The notes under the pieces are model-generated. The model had not been told where the DNA came from, ran no database searches, and worked only from the letters and a program-made list of their open reading frames with translations. A stretch of DNA of 49,461 nt from Candidatus Latescibacterota bacterium (GTDB lineage Bacteria > Latescibacterota > UBA2968 > UBA8231), in the NCBI GenBank assembly GCA_022825185.1, contig JAJDYK010000343.1:1-49461 (forward strand), read 5' to 3'. Below are positions 17,187 to 26,592 of this stretch, piece by piece. How positions within the stretch are numbered: position 1 is the first letter of the stretch; each line of letters opens with the position of its first letter. The translations under genes and the position numbers were made by a program.

Positions 17187-18362
17187 TCAGCGCGCGTCGG
17201 GGTAGTGGTCGGGGGGATGCTTGGCAAGTTCGGATTCGATCAAGTCCGACCCTAGACCGGGTCGTTCCGGTAGAATCAGGTGTCCGTCCTGCACTTCAAA
17301 GGGATGACTCATTAAGTCATCTCGCCACGGCGCGTCGTCCACATCGAATTCCAAGATGTAGAAATTGGGCACGGTGGCACAGACATTGGCCGACACCAAC
17401 GTCGTCAGCGGGCTGTGGCAGTTGTGGGGAGCAAATAGCACGTCATAAGCGTGAGCTAAGTCGGCGAGCCGCCGGCCCATTGCGATCCCGTTCCAGGCTA
17501 GGTCGGGCATGATGATGTCTTGGGCGTGGAGTTCGAGGAAAGGTCGAAAGTCAGCGGTGCCAAAGAGGCTCTCGCCGGTGCAGATCGTCGTGGTCGTGGA
17601 ATCGCGGATGGTCCGCAGTGCAGTCGCGTCTAGGGTCTCCGTCTCAAGCCACATCAGGTCGTACGGCTCCAAGGCCCTAGCAAGCCGCGCTGCGCCGCCC
17701 AACTTGAAGTGGAATCCCACATCCAGCGCGATGCCCACATCCGGTCCGAGGGTCTCCCGGAAGGTGCCGATTATTCGCTCCGCGTGGCGCAGGACAGAGG
17801 AGGGTGCATCGCCGACGCCGCTCGGCACACCGGTGCCCTCGGGATCGTCCTCCAAGGGCATCAGGTTTGTTTTGATCGCCGTGAAGCCGCGTTCCTGCAC
17901 CTCTCTAGCCAATTCCTCCAAGTCGGCGATCGTCCGCACTGGCTGCAACCCCAACTTCTGCGTCCACGGTCCAGTCCGGGTCGTACCGCAGTGAGACCAG
18001 TAAAGCCGGAGCCGGTCCCTCATGCGGCCGCCGAGCAGTTGCCACACGGGTGCGTTTAGAACCTTGCCGCGGATGTCCCACAGGGCTGAGTCAATGCCGG
18101 ACATCGCCTTGTAGGCAATGCCTCCGGTGTGGCGAACCGAGAAGGCGGATAGTTCCCACCAGATCGCCTCGCTCGCCATGGGATCCTTGCCGATAATCCG
18201 CTCGGCGTACCGTTCTACGGTCGCCGCCACAGGTCCGGGAGAGCCCCAGTCGGTGCAGTCCCCCCACCCCACGAGGCCCGGGTCGCTGGTTTCGATCTTC
18301 ACGAAGGTCCAAGGACGAAAACCGCCATCTACGATGTACGTCTTGACTCTGGTGATCCGCAT
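17187..18362 (-). CDS. Enolase-superfamily sugar-acid dehydratase (mandelate racemase group)
   Basis: 391 residues from ATG 18362, which begins MRITRVKTYIVDGG and has GGAG eight bases upstream. The capping domain is followed by a barrel carrying the expected residues: FTAIKTN (Lys of the second strand), LDVGFHF, WLETE and CTGES (Asp, Glu, Glu metal ligands), PDLAWNG, and PHNCHSP with the base His, then ILEFD. Members abstract the proton next to a carboxylate and typically dehydrate acid sugars such as galactonate, gluconate or mannonate. The exact acid is unknown. A terminator hairpin separates it from the CBM9-like gene upstream, so expression may depend on read-through or on a promoter not identified here. 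Confidence 0.88.
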   Translation of the reverse strand: MRITRVKTYIVDGGFRPWTFVKIETSDPGLVGWGDCTDWGSPGPVAATVERYAERIIGKDPMASEAIWWELSAFSVRHTGGIAYKAMSGIDSALWDIRGKVLNAPVWQLLGGRMRDRLRLYWSHCGTTRTGPWTQKLGLQPVRTIADLEELAREVQERGFTAIKTNLMPLEDDPEGTGVPSGVGDAPSSVLRHAERIIGTFRETLGPDVGIALDVGFHFKLGGAARLARALEPYDLMWLETETLDATALRTIRDSTTTTICTGESLFGTADFRPFLELHAQDIIMPDLAWNGIAMGRRLADLAHAYDVLFAPHNCHSPLTTLVSANVCATVPNFYILEFDVDDAPWRDDLMSHPFEVQDGHLILPERPGLGSDLIESELAKHPPDHYPDAR

Positions 18363-18376
18363 CGCCTGCACTCCCC

Positions 18377-18435
18377 AAAAATAAAGGGTGCCGACCGCCT
18401 CGGACGCTATCGCGTCCAAGACCTGTCGGCACCCT
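18377..18435 (-). terminator. Two-level hairpin terminator after the CBM9-like gene
   Basis: On the minus strand AGGGTGCCGAC (18425-18435) pairs perfectly with GTCGGCACCCT (18385-18395), and an inner hairpin GGACG/CGTCC lies in the loop. The stem is followed by a T-rich run (TTTATTTTT, 18377-18384). An 11-bp perfect stem with a T tract is a standard rho-independent terminator, placed 35 bases after the stop at 18471. The ribosome-binding site of the next gene begins just beyond it. Confidence 0.75.
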
Positions 18436-18470
18436 AGCTTTAGAACGACCGCTGCTGCGATCCTTCAGAT

Positions 18471-19406
18471 CTATCGGTACTGCGCCTTGACCCGCGCCCA
18501 GCTCGTGGCTTCGACGGCCGTCTGTTGCTCGACGAACTCGATGCCTGGATCAACTGGCGACAGCAACACGTCGGTCGTCCCGTTGGCCGCAGCGCCGGAA
18601 GGAGATGTGGACCACTGCGTCTCCCGGTGCTGGTCCTCTGTGCCTCCTTCGTCGGTGTCGCTGATCATATTGCCCCAATGGACGATCATGCCTTCCTGCA
18701 GGATGCCCTCGACCGCTTGGTCTTCGGTGGCGCTCTCGCTGTTGGGCATTTCGGCGATTGGCCGGATCCTGAGTTCGTAGAAATAGGTGCTCTCGCCGAA
18801 CTCCTCGCCTTCAAAAGTGATCCCAATGTCGAACCACCTCGTCCCACTGGTCAGCCAGGGCAAGTTCCCTTGCGGCTCGTAGAACTGCCACTCTCCCTCC
18901 AGAGGAGGGTAGGCGAACTTGTACTTCTGCAGGGTCACGATGTCCCCATCGTTGAAGGTCTGATCCTCCGACGATTGGTGCTTGAAATTCAATCCGTACT
19001 CGACGCTGTCGTCGAGCCAGAAGCGAGCGGGGTCGGGACGCCCGATGAAGTGCAGGTCGTCAAACACCTCGGTCAGGATGTAAAAGCCGTTCGTAGTTGG
19101 GCTCCACCCTAATTTGTGTTTAATCTGGAAGTCCGCGGGGTTGATGTCCCCTTGAGAGGCGTTCTCCAGCGCTCGTCCTTCCCTCGTCGCCGCACCAACC
19201 GGATACATCAATTCGCCTACGGAACCGTAGGTTTCCACCGGAATGGGTGCCCATTCGACGGGATTGCCATCGATGACGGGTTCTGCCCCCGGTGGGAACT
19301 GCGCCGCCGGGATGAGCAGATCCGGTGGATCGTGGGCCCACGTTTGGGCCGACAGACCAACGCTTAGGATTGCTGCACCTAAAATGATCCGCTTGCCTAG
19401 CATCAT
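18471..19406 (-). CDS. Secreted CBM9/DOMON-like carbohydrate-binding protein
   Basis: 311 residues. AAGGAGG lies five bases before ATG 19406, an unusually good site. A signal peptide (MMLGKRIILGAAILSVGLSAQTWA) is followed by PVIDGNPVEWAPIPVE, the usual opening of a CBM9-like domain, then GFYILTEVFDDLHF and FWLDDSVEYGLNF, the aromatic and acidic strands of that beta-sandwich. The family binds sugar ends or haem in extracellular enzymes. No catalytic domain is attached. It is probably a surface or periplasmic sugar-binding protein. Upstream, 19407-19532 is non-coding and holds this gene's leader; no promoter there is convincing. Confidence 0.7.
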   Translation of the reverse strand: MMLGKRIILGAAILSVGLSAQTWAHDPPDLLIPAAQFPPGAEPVIDGNPVEWAPIPVETYGSVGELMYPVGAATREGRALENASQGDINPADFQIKHKLGWSPTTNGFYILTEVFDDLHFIGRPDPARFWLDDSVEYGLNFKHQSSEDQTFNDGDIVTLQKYKFAYPPLEGEWQFYEPQGNLPWLTSGTRWFDIGITFEGEEFGESTYFYELRIRPIAEMPNSESATEDQAVEGILQEGMIVHWGNMISDTDEGGTEDQHRETQWSTSPSGAAANGTTDVLLSPVDPGIEFVEQQTAVEATSWARVKAQYR

Positions 19407-19532
19407 TCAAACCTCCTTTTGGGAGTGAGATAGTTGCGATAGACTGCTACGCGACAATATGCCTCTTTCAATGCCTACCATAAGGAAATCCCTCCTCGCT
19501 ATCAAGCCTTTTTTAGACGAAGTTTTCTACCC

Positions 19533-22223
19533 TTACCGCAGATTCTCCAGACCAGCAAAGACGGAAATGAACGCACGCGTATTGGTGAAGCTCTCCTCGC
19601 CCTCTGGATTTCTGCGCTCCAACAAAATTCCCGACTGCATCGTGATCACATAGCCGAGGTACGAAGACCAGTTCGTCGCCTGGAAGGCGATCGATTGAGA
19701 ATGGAAGTCCCCTTGTTCGTCACCGAAGTCTTTCTCGAACAAAAACTCGCTGCCCACCTGTAGCTGCGTGGAGTGCAGAACATCCAGCACGGCGAATGCG
19801 CCAAACAGCTCAGTGAGCGTCTCCTTGTCCTCCGCGTCGAACAGGCCACGGGACTGCTTCCTGTATTCGCTCTTCCAGAAGGGCTGCAATCCCACTCGTC
19901 CCAATTCTCGCTGGTACATCGCCTTGTTTATGAGTCCAAAGAAAAATTCGTTTTCGTCCAATCCCAGCCGGCGACGCTCCTCGCGGGCCAAGCGCTGATG
20001 GAAGAGCACGTGCTTCAGTTTTGATTCGATCAGTACTTTTTCTGTCTTGAGCTGATGGCCGATAAAGAATTGATTGACGAAGCTGTCGCGCCCCAAGAGG
20101 GGATCTTCCATCTCGCGCTTGCTCTCTTGGGGTTCGGCTAGGTCAATCAGCGTATCGGGCGAATACTGGAGTAGCGGATCTTCAATGTCGTCCTGCACGG
20201 ATTTGACCATCTCGTACATTCTCACGCGGCCATAGCGTGGCCAAGTCTCGTCGTAATCTAACATGCCATAGACCATGTGATTTTTCTGATCTGAAGAGAT
20301 TAGCTGCTCCCGCAGGATTCCGCCCAGAATTCTCAGCCCCGATCGCAGGCGGAATCCCGTATAGACGTTCCACCCGTCGTGATCTCTGTCGTAGGGATAG
20401 TCGGGGTCCTTGTCGTTTTCGTAGAGATCGGGCCAGAAGTTGTTGTTCATGTCCCGCCCCCACAGCATTTCCGGGCGGTCCACCCACAACCGAATAAATG
20501 GTTCCCTCCAGTCGGGAATTGCATTGCGCCGAACTTCGTTGTCGTTTTGGTTGAAGTCCGGTTGGAAGTCCCCATTCTGGTCCCACCCCGGAAAGATCAG
20601 CAGATCCGGGAATAGCCAGTCCCCGCGAAAGGCGTCGGGGACGCGGTCTTGGTCGTCGTTGTCCTCGACGAGATCGACCTTGTTCTGCGGTGCCTCGTAA
20701 TCGATGAATCCGTTTTCGTTTGAGATAAATGTCGTCGTGTTGTACTGGGGATCAATTCTATAGGCTTCGGCAAAACCAAACCAGCGTCCGCGATGGTTGG
20801 ACGCGTTGATCAGCCAAGCATCGTTGTGCGGCTCGTGCGTCAGGCCGGAGCTGGTCCTGTGAATCTCTTGGGAGACATTTGGATACTGGCGGATATTCCA
20901 GTTCCGGTCGAACTCGCCGTATAGCCGAAAGCCCAGCACATCGGAGACGCTGAGGCTGCCGCCGAGAATCTGGGTGGCCGTTGGCAAGCCGTACTCAAAC
21001 CGCAGGGTCCGCAGATTGCTCAAATCTTGGATGTTCCCCTCGGCTTGGGTGACCGGAAGCAGCACTCTCGCTCCCGCGGAATTCAACTGGCGGTCGGAAC
21101 TCATTGAGATGTCGTAATCGTTGGCCACCGTGAGTTCGAATTCGACCTTTGTGATCTCGTCCTTGGCACCGCTTGCGCGGTTGACAAAAATCTGGTCGTC
21201 AAAGGAGTAGAGAAGCCGGATCTCTTCACTGCCGTTGGCCTCCAGCCGTCCCCCCGCTGGGATGCCGCCCTCCAGTACGGGTTCGAAGCCTATCTCCTTG
21301 CCCCGGTTGACGAGGCCGCTTTCATAGGTGATGATGATGTCCGAGGAGCCGGGGAAGAATGCGGCTCCGCCGGTGCCGTCCGCGGGTGATTCGTCGCGGA
21401 GGACGATCTCAATCGCGGAAATGGGCACGGCATTCTGATCTTCCGTCAGCCTTCCTTTGAACAAGCTCGCCACCGGAGCCTCGTCGATCTTCGAGTTCGA
21501 CTGATGGGAGTTAACCCCGTGTACGCCCAACGTCACGAAATCGCCAACCGCTGCCGTAAACCGTCCGCCGAAAAAGGTCGTGGTATTGGTGCGCCGGTCA
21601 TCCCGATTAAAGGTCAGCCGAGGGCCGCTAATTCTAGAAAAAATCAGCGTCTGCTGGTACTTATCCGTCGCCATGTCGAACTGGATTCCGTCCATTTGGA
21701 CTTTGCTCAAAACCAGCGGCGTAAGGGTCGTCCGCAGCGCGTTGGACGTCGTCAGCGCGTAGTACGTACCCCCTTTTGCATCGGCGGCGACCACGACTTG
21801 GCTGAACCACCGTTCGAATCGATTCCCCTTGAAGAGCCGGTTGCCGAACTCTTCGGGCGTGTTCTGCTCCGTGTTGTAGATGAGCCATCCCTTGGATACG
21901 GCATTGCCGAACATGTCGTAGAGGTAGTCGCCCTCAATGTCGGGGGCGACGTAGCGGTCAAAATCAGTGCGGGCGTGGTTGGTCGTCTGCCACTGCCGCC
22001 ACCGGTATTCGGCGAACAACTCCTGGGGCACGTACCACTTCCGCACTGCGGGATCAATCGAGTTGAGCGCTATTTGCACTCCTTGGGGCAGAAAGCTCGT
22101 CTCGTGCCCCCATTGCGTTCCCAGTCGGCTCCCATAGTCGGGCCGACTGCCCGACTGGGCACTCGTCTCCCCGGCCATGCCCAGCACCGCGGCCACGACG
22201 ACGAGCTTCAGACTACGTCTCAT
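19533..22223 (-). CDS. Large outer-membrane beta-barrel protein, copy 2 of a pair
   Basis: 896 residues from ATG 22223, chosen because it starts a signal peptide (MRRSLKLVVVAAVLGMAGETSA); ATG 22262 is the alternative and neither has a clear ribosome-binding site. The protein is a paralog of the product of 28598-31264 over its full length: both share NSIDPAVRKWYVPQELF/NAVDPALRRWYVNQELF near the N-terminus and FGNRLFKGNRFERWFS/FGNTLFKSNRFDNWFS. Alternating polar/hydrophobic strands run to a C-terminus ending in a barrel-like strand (FISVFAGL). The middle (20380-20680) is Asp/Asn-rich with D-x-N-x-D blocks resembling calcium sites. It is the last gene of the surface operon. No known family is recognised; a surface-exposed porin or secretion channel is inferred. 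Confidence 0.75.
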   Translation of the reverse strand: MRRSLKLVVVAAVLGMAGETSAQSGSRPDYGSRLGTQWGHETSFLPQGVQIALNSIDPAVRKWYVPQELFAEYRWRQWQTTNHARTDFDRYVAPDIEGDYLYDMFGNAVSKGWLIYNTEQNTPEEFGNRLFKGNRFERWFSQVVVAADAKGGTYYALTTSNALRTTLTPLVLSKVQMDGIQFDMATDKYQQTLIFSRISGPRLTFNRDDRRTNTTTFFGGRFTAAVGDFVTLGVHGVNSHQSNSKIDEAPVASLFKGRLTEDQNAVPISAIEIVLRDESPADGTGGAAFFPGSSDIIITYESGLVNRGKEIGFEPVLEGGIPAGGRLEANGSEEIRLLYSFDDQIFVNRASGAKDEITKVEFELTVANDYDISMSSDRQLNSAGARVLLPVTQAEGNIQDLSNLRTLRFEYGLPTATQILGGSLSVSDVLGFRLYGEFDRNWNIRQYPNVSQEIHRTSSGLTHEPHNDAWLINASNHRGRWFGFAEAYRIDPQYNTTTFISNENGFIDYEAPQNKVDLVEDNDDQDRVPDAFRGDWLFPDLLIFPGWDQNGDFQPDFNQNDNEVRRNAIPDWREPFIRLWVDRPEMLWGRDMNNNFWPDLYENDKDPDYPYDRDHDGWNVYTGFRLRSGLRILGGILREQLISSDQKNHMVYGMLDYDETWPRYGRVRMYEMVKSVQDDIEDPLLQYSPDTLIDLAEPQESKREMEDPLLGRDSFVNQFFIGHQLKTEKVLIESKLKHVLFHQRLAREERRRLGLDENEFFFGLINKAMYQRELGRVGLQPFWKSEYRKQSRGLFDAEDKETLTELFGAFAVLDVLHSTQLQVGSEFLFEKDFGDEQGDFHSQSIAFQATNWSSYLGYVITMQSGILLERRNPEGEESFTNTRAFISVFAGLENLR

Positions 22224-22278
22224 TGTGTTTGTGCAACTCGACACGGTATCCTCAACAGTCATTTGCGAACCGCTGAAC

Positions 22279-24387
22279 TTAATACACCACGGATACGGTA
22301 CCCGCGCTCAATTGCTTCCCTAGGTCCGCTTCCACCTTTACCGTATAGACATACGTTCCCGGCGGCACGCGCTTTCCCGCTTCGTTTCGCCCGTTCCACT
22401 CGCGCTCGTACACCCCCGCTGCTCCGGGCGCTGTCTCCAGCCGGCGAACCACCCTGCCCGCCAGATCGTACAGGGTCAGCACATGGGGCACGCTGTTGCC
22501 CAGAACGCGAACTTGGTATTGGATTAGGACTTGGTCGTTCACGCCGTCGCCGTTGGGACTAAAAGCCGCTGGAACGGCCTTCAGCTCGCCGATGAGTTCG
22601 CCTCCCCTAGGGGTTTTCACGGACAGGGAATTGGTACTGAAGCGCAAGGTGGCATTTCCCTCTTCCACCTGTTGGCGGATGTCGGGATCGTCGCTGGAGA
22701 AAGCGAAGCCAGTGAATTTTTGTCCGAAGCGCAAAACCGGCACCTCAAAGACCACCTCAATGCGCTTTTCAGTATCCTCGCTGCCCACGAGCTTGTCGAA
22801 TCCAACGACGATGCGGTCATCTTGGATGTCCCGGAGGAACTCCTCTCCTACCTCCGCATCATCCACCTTTACCGAAAGCAGTCGCTCCACGCGAGTGGCG
22901 GTGGCGATTTCCAAGCGGTCGAAACCGCTGTTGCCCTCGCGCAGGATGGGCCGGACAACATACGTGAAGGTGTGGGGTTGGAAGTCCGCGGTCTCCGTCG
23001 GTGAGATCTCCCCGATCACTGCGTCGGCCACGGAATCGCCAAAGAGCAGTTCGATTCGCTCAAGGCGCGGAGCCGTTTCACCAGTCGGAAAAAACAGCAC
23101 TTCGAACTGGAGGTAGCGGGCTGGGCTCTTCGATAAGAAGGTTGCGCCGTCCGTCCACGCTGAGGGCGGCGCGGTCGCATCCCGCAAGCCAGCGGCAAAA
23201 TCGTAGGCCGGAGACCAAAAGCTCCAGTTGTCGGTATCTATTTCCTTCTTGACCAGTTCAAATCCCCGCGTGCTGCCGCTAGAAAAGGGATCGGCCACAG
23301 TCACCGCGTTGAAGACGTCGTTGTATTCCCGCCGATCCACCACGGCGAACTGTCCCGTGCGCTGCTTCCTGCTGTAGCGGAACGGCTGCTCGGTGTTGCC
23401 CGTGCGGGTCCGCACCTCCACCCTCGTTCCCTCCGGCTCTACGCCCTCCCAACGAATTTTGCTCCAAGCGACGGGCCGCTCAAAGTCCAAGATGTCCGTG
23501 CGATAAACAGTCTGCCGCACGTAGCCCTCGCCAAATACTTGGAGTTCGGCGACCTCCCACGTGCGCTCGGGATTGATGGGCCGAAGGGTGACCCACTTCA
23601 CTGGCCGAATGGGAAACCGTCGATCCACTACGACATCGAGGTTTTCCGTAGTGCTTTCGATGATGTCGATGATCGGGTCGTTCTTGGCCGTCAAACCCCG
23701 ACTGATTTCGTAGAACCACCGCTGGCCGCGCCGGGCGATGGAAGGTCGGTCGATGATCGGCGCGCTGCCCGAGGCCACGCCCAACTCGAACCAGGGGAGG
23801 AAGTTGTCCTCAAAGGAGGGGCGGGGAAAAAACCGAATCCGGTTTATGGGCAACTCCCACCCGAGGTTGACGATGGCGTTCTTGATCCAGCCGTGGTTGA
23901 CGCCTGTTTCCGTCGGCGATAGCTCTACTGCTCTGACCATCGCCGTGGTGGCATCCCCGTCGCCGATATTCTGCAGGACGCCCTGTTCGATTCTTCCCCC
24001 GACGCCGCCTCCAGAGCTAGCCACGAAGCCACCCCGTTCCTCGACCGTCTCCACTAGGTTCTCGCTCGGGTCGATCCACACAGGACGAAGCGAGAGGTCC
24101 CTCAGATCCATCATCCCATTCGCTCGCGCCCCTGCACCAATGGTGCCCCAGTCCCTGATTTCCTCGTCCGCGACTCGATCGTAGGATACCGGCACAACGC
24201 TCCCTTGGTCGATGAGCTGCCCATCTTGGTCGAACACCAAGTATGCACCCCCTCCTTCGCTGGCCACGTCGATGAAGGAATTGTCCGCACCGACGCCCAC
24301 TTGGAATTCAGACCGCGCCCATCCTCCATCGCTACTCGCCAGCAACAGCGCGCAACTCAACAGACAGCTAGGTCTCCAAAGAAACAT
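22279..24387 (-). CDS. Secreted protein with C-terminal FlgD/CHU_C-like domain
   Basis: 702 residues from ATG 24387, with AAGGAG six bases upstream; the frame is open to a TTG at 24414 that lacks such a site. A signal peptide (MFLWRPSCLLSCALLLASS) opens the protein. The body is beta-rich and shares with its neighbours an EVRTRTGNTEQPFRYSRKQ block and a discoidin-like first half (NLGWELPINRIRFFPRPSF, VAELQVFGEGY). The C-terminus has AFSPNGDGVNDQVLI, a sortable-protein signature seen in gliding/CHU_C-type domains, then the FlgD Ig-like pattern LYDLAGRVVRRLE and VPPGTYVYTVKVEA. It is probably surface-displayed together with the barrel encoded directly downstream. Confidence 0.78.
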   Translation of the reverse strand: MFLWRPSCLLSCALLLASSDGGWARSEFQVGVGADNSFIDVASEGGGAYLVFDQDGQLIDQGSVVPVSYDRVADEEIRDWGTIGAGARANGMMDLRDLSLRPVWIDPSENLVETVEERGGFVASSGGGVGGRIEQGVLQNIGDGDATTAMVRAVELSPTETGVNHGWIKNAIVNLGWELPINRIRFFPRPSFEDNFLPWFELGVASGSAPIIDRPSIARRGQRWFYEISRGLTAKNDPIIDIIESTTENLDVVVDRRFPIRPVKWVTLRPINPERTWEVAELQVFGEGYVRQTVYRTDILDFERPVAWSKIRWEGVEPEGTRVEVRTRTGNTEQPFRYSRKQRTGQFAVVDRREYNDVFNAVTVADPFSSGSTRGFELVKKEIDTDNWSFWSPAYDFAAGLRDATAPPSAWTDGATFLSKSPARYLQFEVLFFPTGETAPRLERIELLFGDSVADAVIGEISPTETADFQPHTFTYVVRPILREGNSGFDRLEIATATRVERLLSVKVDDAEVGEEFLRDIQDDRIVVGFDKLVGSEDTEKRIEVVFEVPVLRFGQKFTGFAFSSDDPDIRQQVEEGNATLRFSTNSLSVKTPRGGELIGELKAVPAAFSPNGDGVNDQVLIQYQVRVLGNSVPHVLTLYDLAGRVVRRLETAPGAAGVYEREWNGRNEAGKRVPPGTYVYTVKVEADLGKQLSAGTVSVVY

Positions 24388-24410
24388 GCCCAACTCCTTG
24401 CGCCAGATGG

Positions 24411-26576
24411 TCAATATACGACTCCGATCACTCGCGCCGCGCCGGTGCGGCGCGCATCGGCCTGAACTTCGACTCGGACCACGTACACGCCGGGTGCTAC
24501 TAGCTGCCCCAATTCGTCTCGGCCATCCCAGGCCAAGTCGCCGAAACGCTGCGGATCGTACAGGCCATTCGTTCCTAAGCGAGTTAGGAGTTGTCTCACG
24601 CGCCGACCCGACAGGTCGAATACGGCGGCATTGATCCCGGCTTGGCCCACGATAGTCACTACTTCAAAACTGATTGACGCCCGATCCCCAATCCCATCCC
24701 CGTTGGGGGTCACCACGGGATTGACCTCGAGATTGCGCACTAGCCGCCCTGTGGTGAGTTGTGGACTCAGCACAGTGACACTAGAACGTCCTGGCGCGTC
24801 GTCAGGGCCGAGATAGGCCGCGTTGCCCGAAAGCACGTCCTGAAACGCTTCCTCTTCAACTAACAGCACTCGTCCCTTGAAAGTATTGCTGAAAGAGAGC
24901 ATCCTGCCCACGAATCGCACCATGACGACGGTGCCGCTTTCGCGCACCTGGGGAAAGCGCACCACGAAGCGCCTCTCATCCAACTCTTGGATGGCTGCAT
25001 CCTCTTCCGCTGTCGGCGCATCTTGGACGGCAAAGCTCCGCTCGAGAATGCGGTTCTGGTCGCCGTCAAAGATCTCGATTCCCTGCACGCTCCTGATCGG
25101 CTGGTCCGAACGCACCTCAATGGCGTCGAATCCCTGTAGCCCGGCCTCCATTTCCGTGCGCACCGCAAAGACAAAAGGCACGTCCGTTGCTCCCGCCACC
25201 TCGCGGGGGAATACCTCGCCCACCACTTCCCTAGCCAGTGGAGGTGAGGTGAAGGTGAAGGATAGGTTCTCCAGCGCGACGGCGGAGTTCAGGTCCTCGC
25301 TGATGAAATCCGCGCGGATTTGGACGTACTGTCGCGGGCCTGGCGAGGTGATGTCCGTACCTTCCTCGCCGGTGCCCGCCACCGGATCGTACGGTGCCGA
25401 CCACGGGCTCCAGTTTTCTACGTCGTCGCGCACAGACCCGCGCTCAAACTCGTCCTTTCCCACAACGCCCCGCACCGGCAAGGCCATGTATTCCTTCCGC
25501 GTCAGCGGTTCGAGGGAATTCGCAAGGGAGGTCGCGATCTCCTCGGCGTCCCTTCTGCCCACCTGTTTGCGGGTATATACAAAGGGTGTGATATCGCCGC
25601 CGGTCCGGGTGCGGATTTCCACTCTCGCAGCTTCCTCGTTGCCGATTGCGACCTGATCCCAGCGGAGTTGTCCCCAATTGGTGCCGGCCTGCATGTCGAT
25701 GATGGGCGAGATATATCTGGCGGTGGGAAGGAATCCCTCCCCGAAGATCTGTATCTTCTCCAACTCGAAGGAGATACCCGAAATCGCTTCTAGCCGCACG
25801 AACCTCAGCAGGCGGGGTGGCTCCAGTGGAATTGTGGTCACTGGATCAATGTTATCGTTCTCGACCAGAAATTCCTCCCAGATTGGATTGCCGGCGTCGG
25901 TTAGATTGAGACCATCGTTTACCCGGATCCTGAACTTCCGTAGAAAATCGGACTGGAACGGCGCTGTGGGGTTGGGAAACACCGTGTTGCGGGGGAAGAA
26001 GCGGATGCTGCGGACGCCTATGCGGGTTCCGAGGTCGATGTTGACGATGGTTCCGAGGGCGTTGTTGTCCTTGCGCGCCAAAGCCAACCCGGTCGGGTCC
26101 TCAGTGATGAGGCTCTCGAGAACCTTCCTCTTTTCCTCGCCCTCGATGTCCGCTATCGATGGCGCGGTAATCGACCCCCCGAAATCGAAGACTTGGCTGG
26201 CGACGTTGGTTCCCTCTCTGACCTGCCGGGGCAGAATGGCTTCGGGGTGATCCCCGCTCTCAAACTCGATCAGGTTCGACGGCGCGATCCCTATCTCGGT
26301 GACGTTGGGGTCGAGAAACGTGCGGTGCTCGGGGGTGATCGTCTCCACGTCTGCTCCGCTCGACGCGCCCTCCAGCCAGTCGATTTCTCCGTCTTTGCCG
26401 AGCGTCAGCCTCTCGACCGCATAGAGCGCCTGCGGTCCGCTCAGCACTAGGCCCAGCACCACAAGCGCCAAATAGACCCACGGTGCCGGCGCTCGCATTC
26501 TAGTGCCTTGCGTCGCCAATGAACTCCCCAATTTGGCGCTTGGGGAAATTAGCTCAGCATAGTCGAACAGGGCCAT
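24411..26576 (-). CDS. Secreted protein with C-terminal FlgD/CHU_C-like domain
   Basis: 721 residues from ATG 26576, which has GGGGGAG five bases upstream; an internal ATG at 26498 with AAGG upstream would start the signal peptide directly (MRAPAPWVYLALVVLGLVLSG) and is a real alternative. The protein is a paralog of the following gene: NIDLGTRIGVRSIRFFPRN, QIFGEGFLPTARYISPI and ARVEIRTRTGGDITPFVYTR match its discoidin-like and mid regions. The C-terminus has VTPNGDGIGDRASISF and the FlgD-like VFDLSGRRVRQLL and LVAPGVYVVRVEV. One copy of the YxxLPxxxxG motif occurs (EYMALPVRGVVG). It probably forms a surface complex with its paralogs. Confidence 0.78.
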   Translation of the reverse strand: MALFDYAELISPSAKLGSSLATQGTRMRAPAPWVYLALVVLGLVLSGPQALYAVERLTLGKDGEIDWLEGASSGADVETITPEHRTFLDPNVTEIGIAPSNLIEFESGDHPEAILPRQVREGTNVASQVFDFGGSITAPSIADIEGEEKRKVLESLITEDPTGLALARKDNNALGTIVNIDLGTRIGVRSIRFFPRNTVFPNPTAPFQSDFLRKFRIRVNDGLNLTDAGNPIWEEFLVENDNIDPVTTIPLEPPRLLRFVRLEAISGISFELEKIQIFGEGFLPTARYISPIIDMQAGTNWGQLRWDQVAIGNEEAARVEIRTRTGGDITPFVYTRKQVGRRDAEEIATSLANSLEPLTRKEYMALPVRGVVGKDEFERGSVRDDVENWSPWSAPYDPVAGTGEEGTDITSPGPRQYVQIRADFISEDLNSAVALENLSFTFTSPPLAREVVGEVFPREVAGATDVPFVFAVRTEMEAGLQGFDAIEVRSDQPIRSVQGIEIFDGDQNRILERSFAVQDAPTAEEDAAIQELDERRFVVRFPQVRESGTVVMVRFVGRMLSFSNTFKGRVLLVEEEAFQDVLSGNAAYLGPDDAPGRSSVTVLSPQLTTGRLVRNLEVNPVVTPNGDGIGDRASISFEVVTIVGQAGINAAVFDLSGRRVRQLLTRLGTNGLYDPQRFGDLAWDGRDELGQLVAPGVYVVRVEVQADARRTGAARVIGVVY

Positions 26577-26592
26577 ATTCTCTCTCCCCCGG

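Noticed and set aside
21504..22562. 352-codon plus-strand frame
   Set aside because: It lies antisense across the barrel gene and the end of the next gene, has Arg/Pro/His-rich composition and no recognisable domain.
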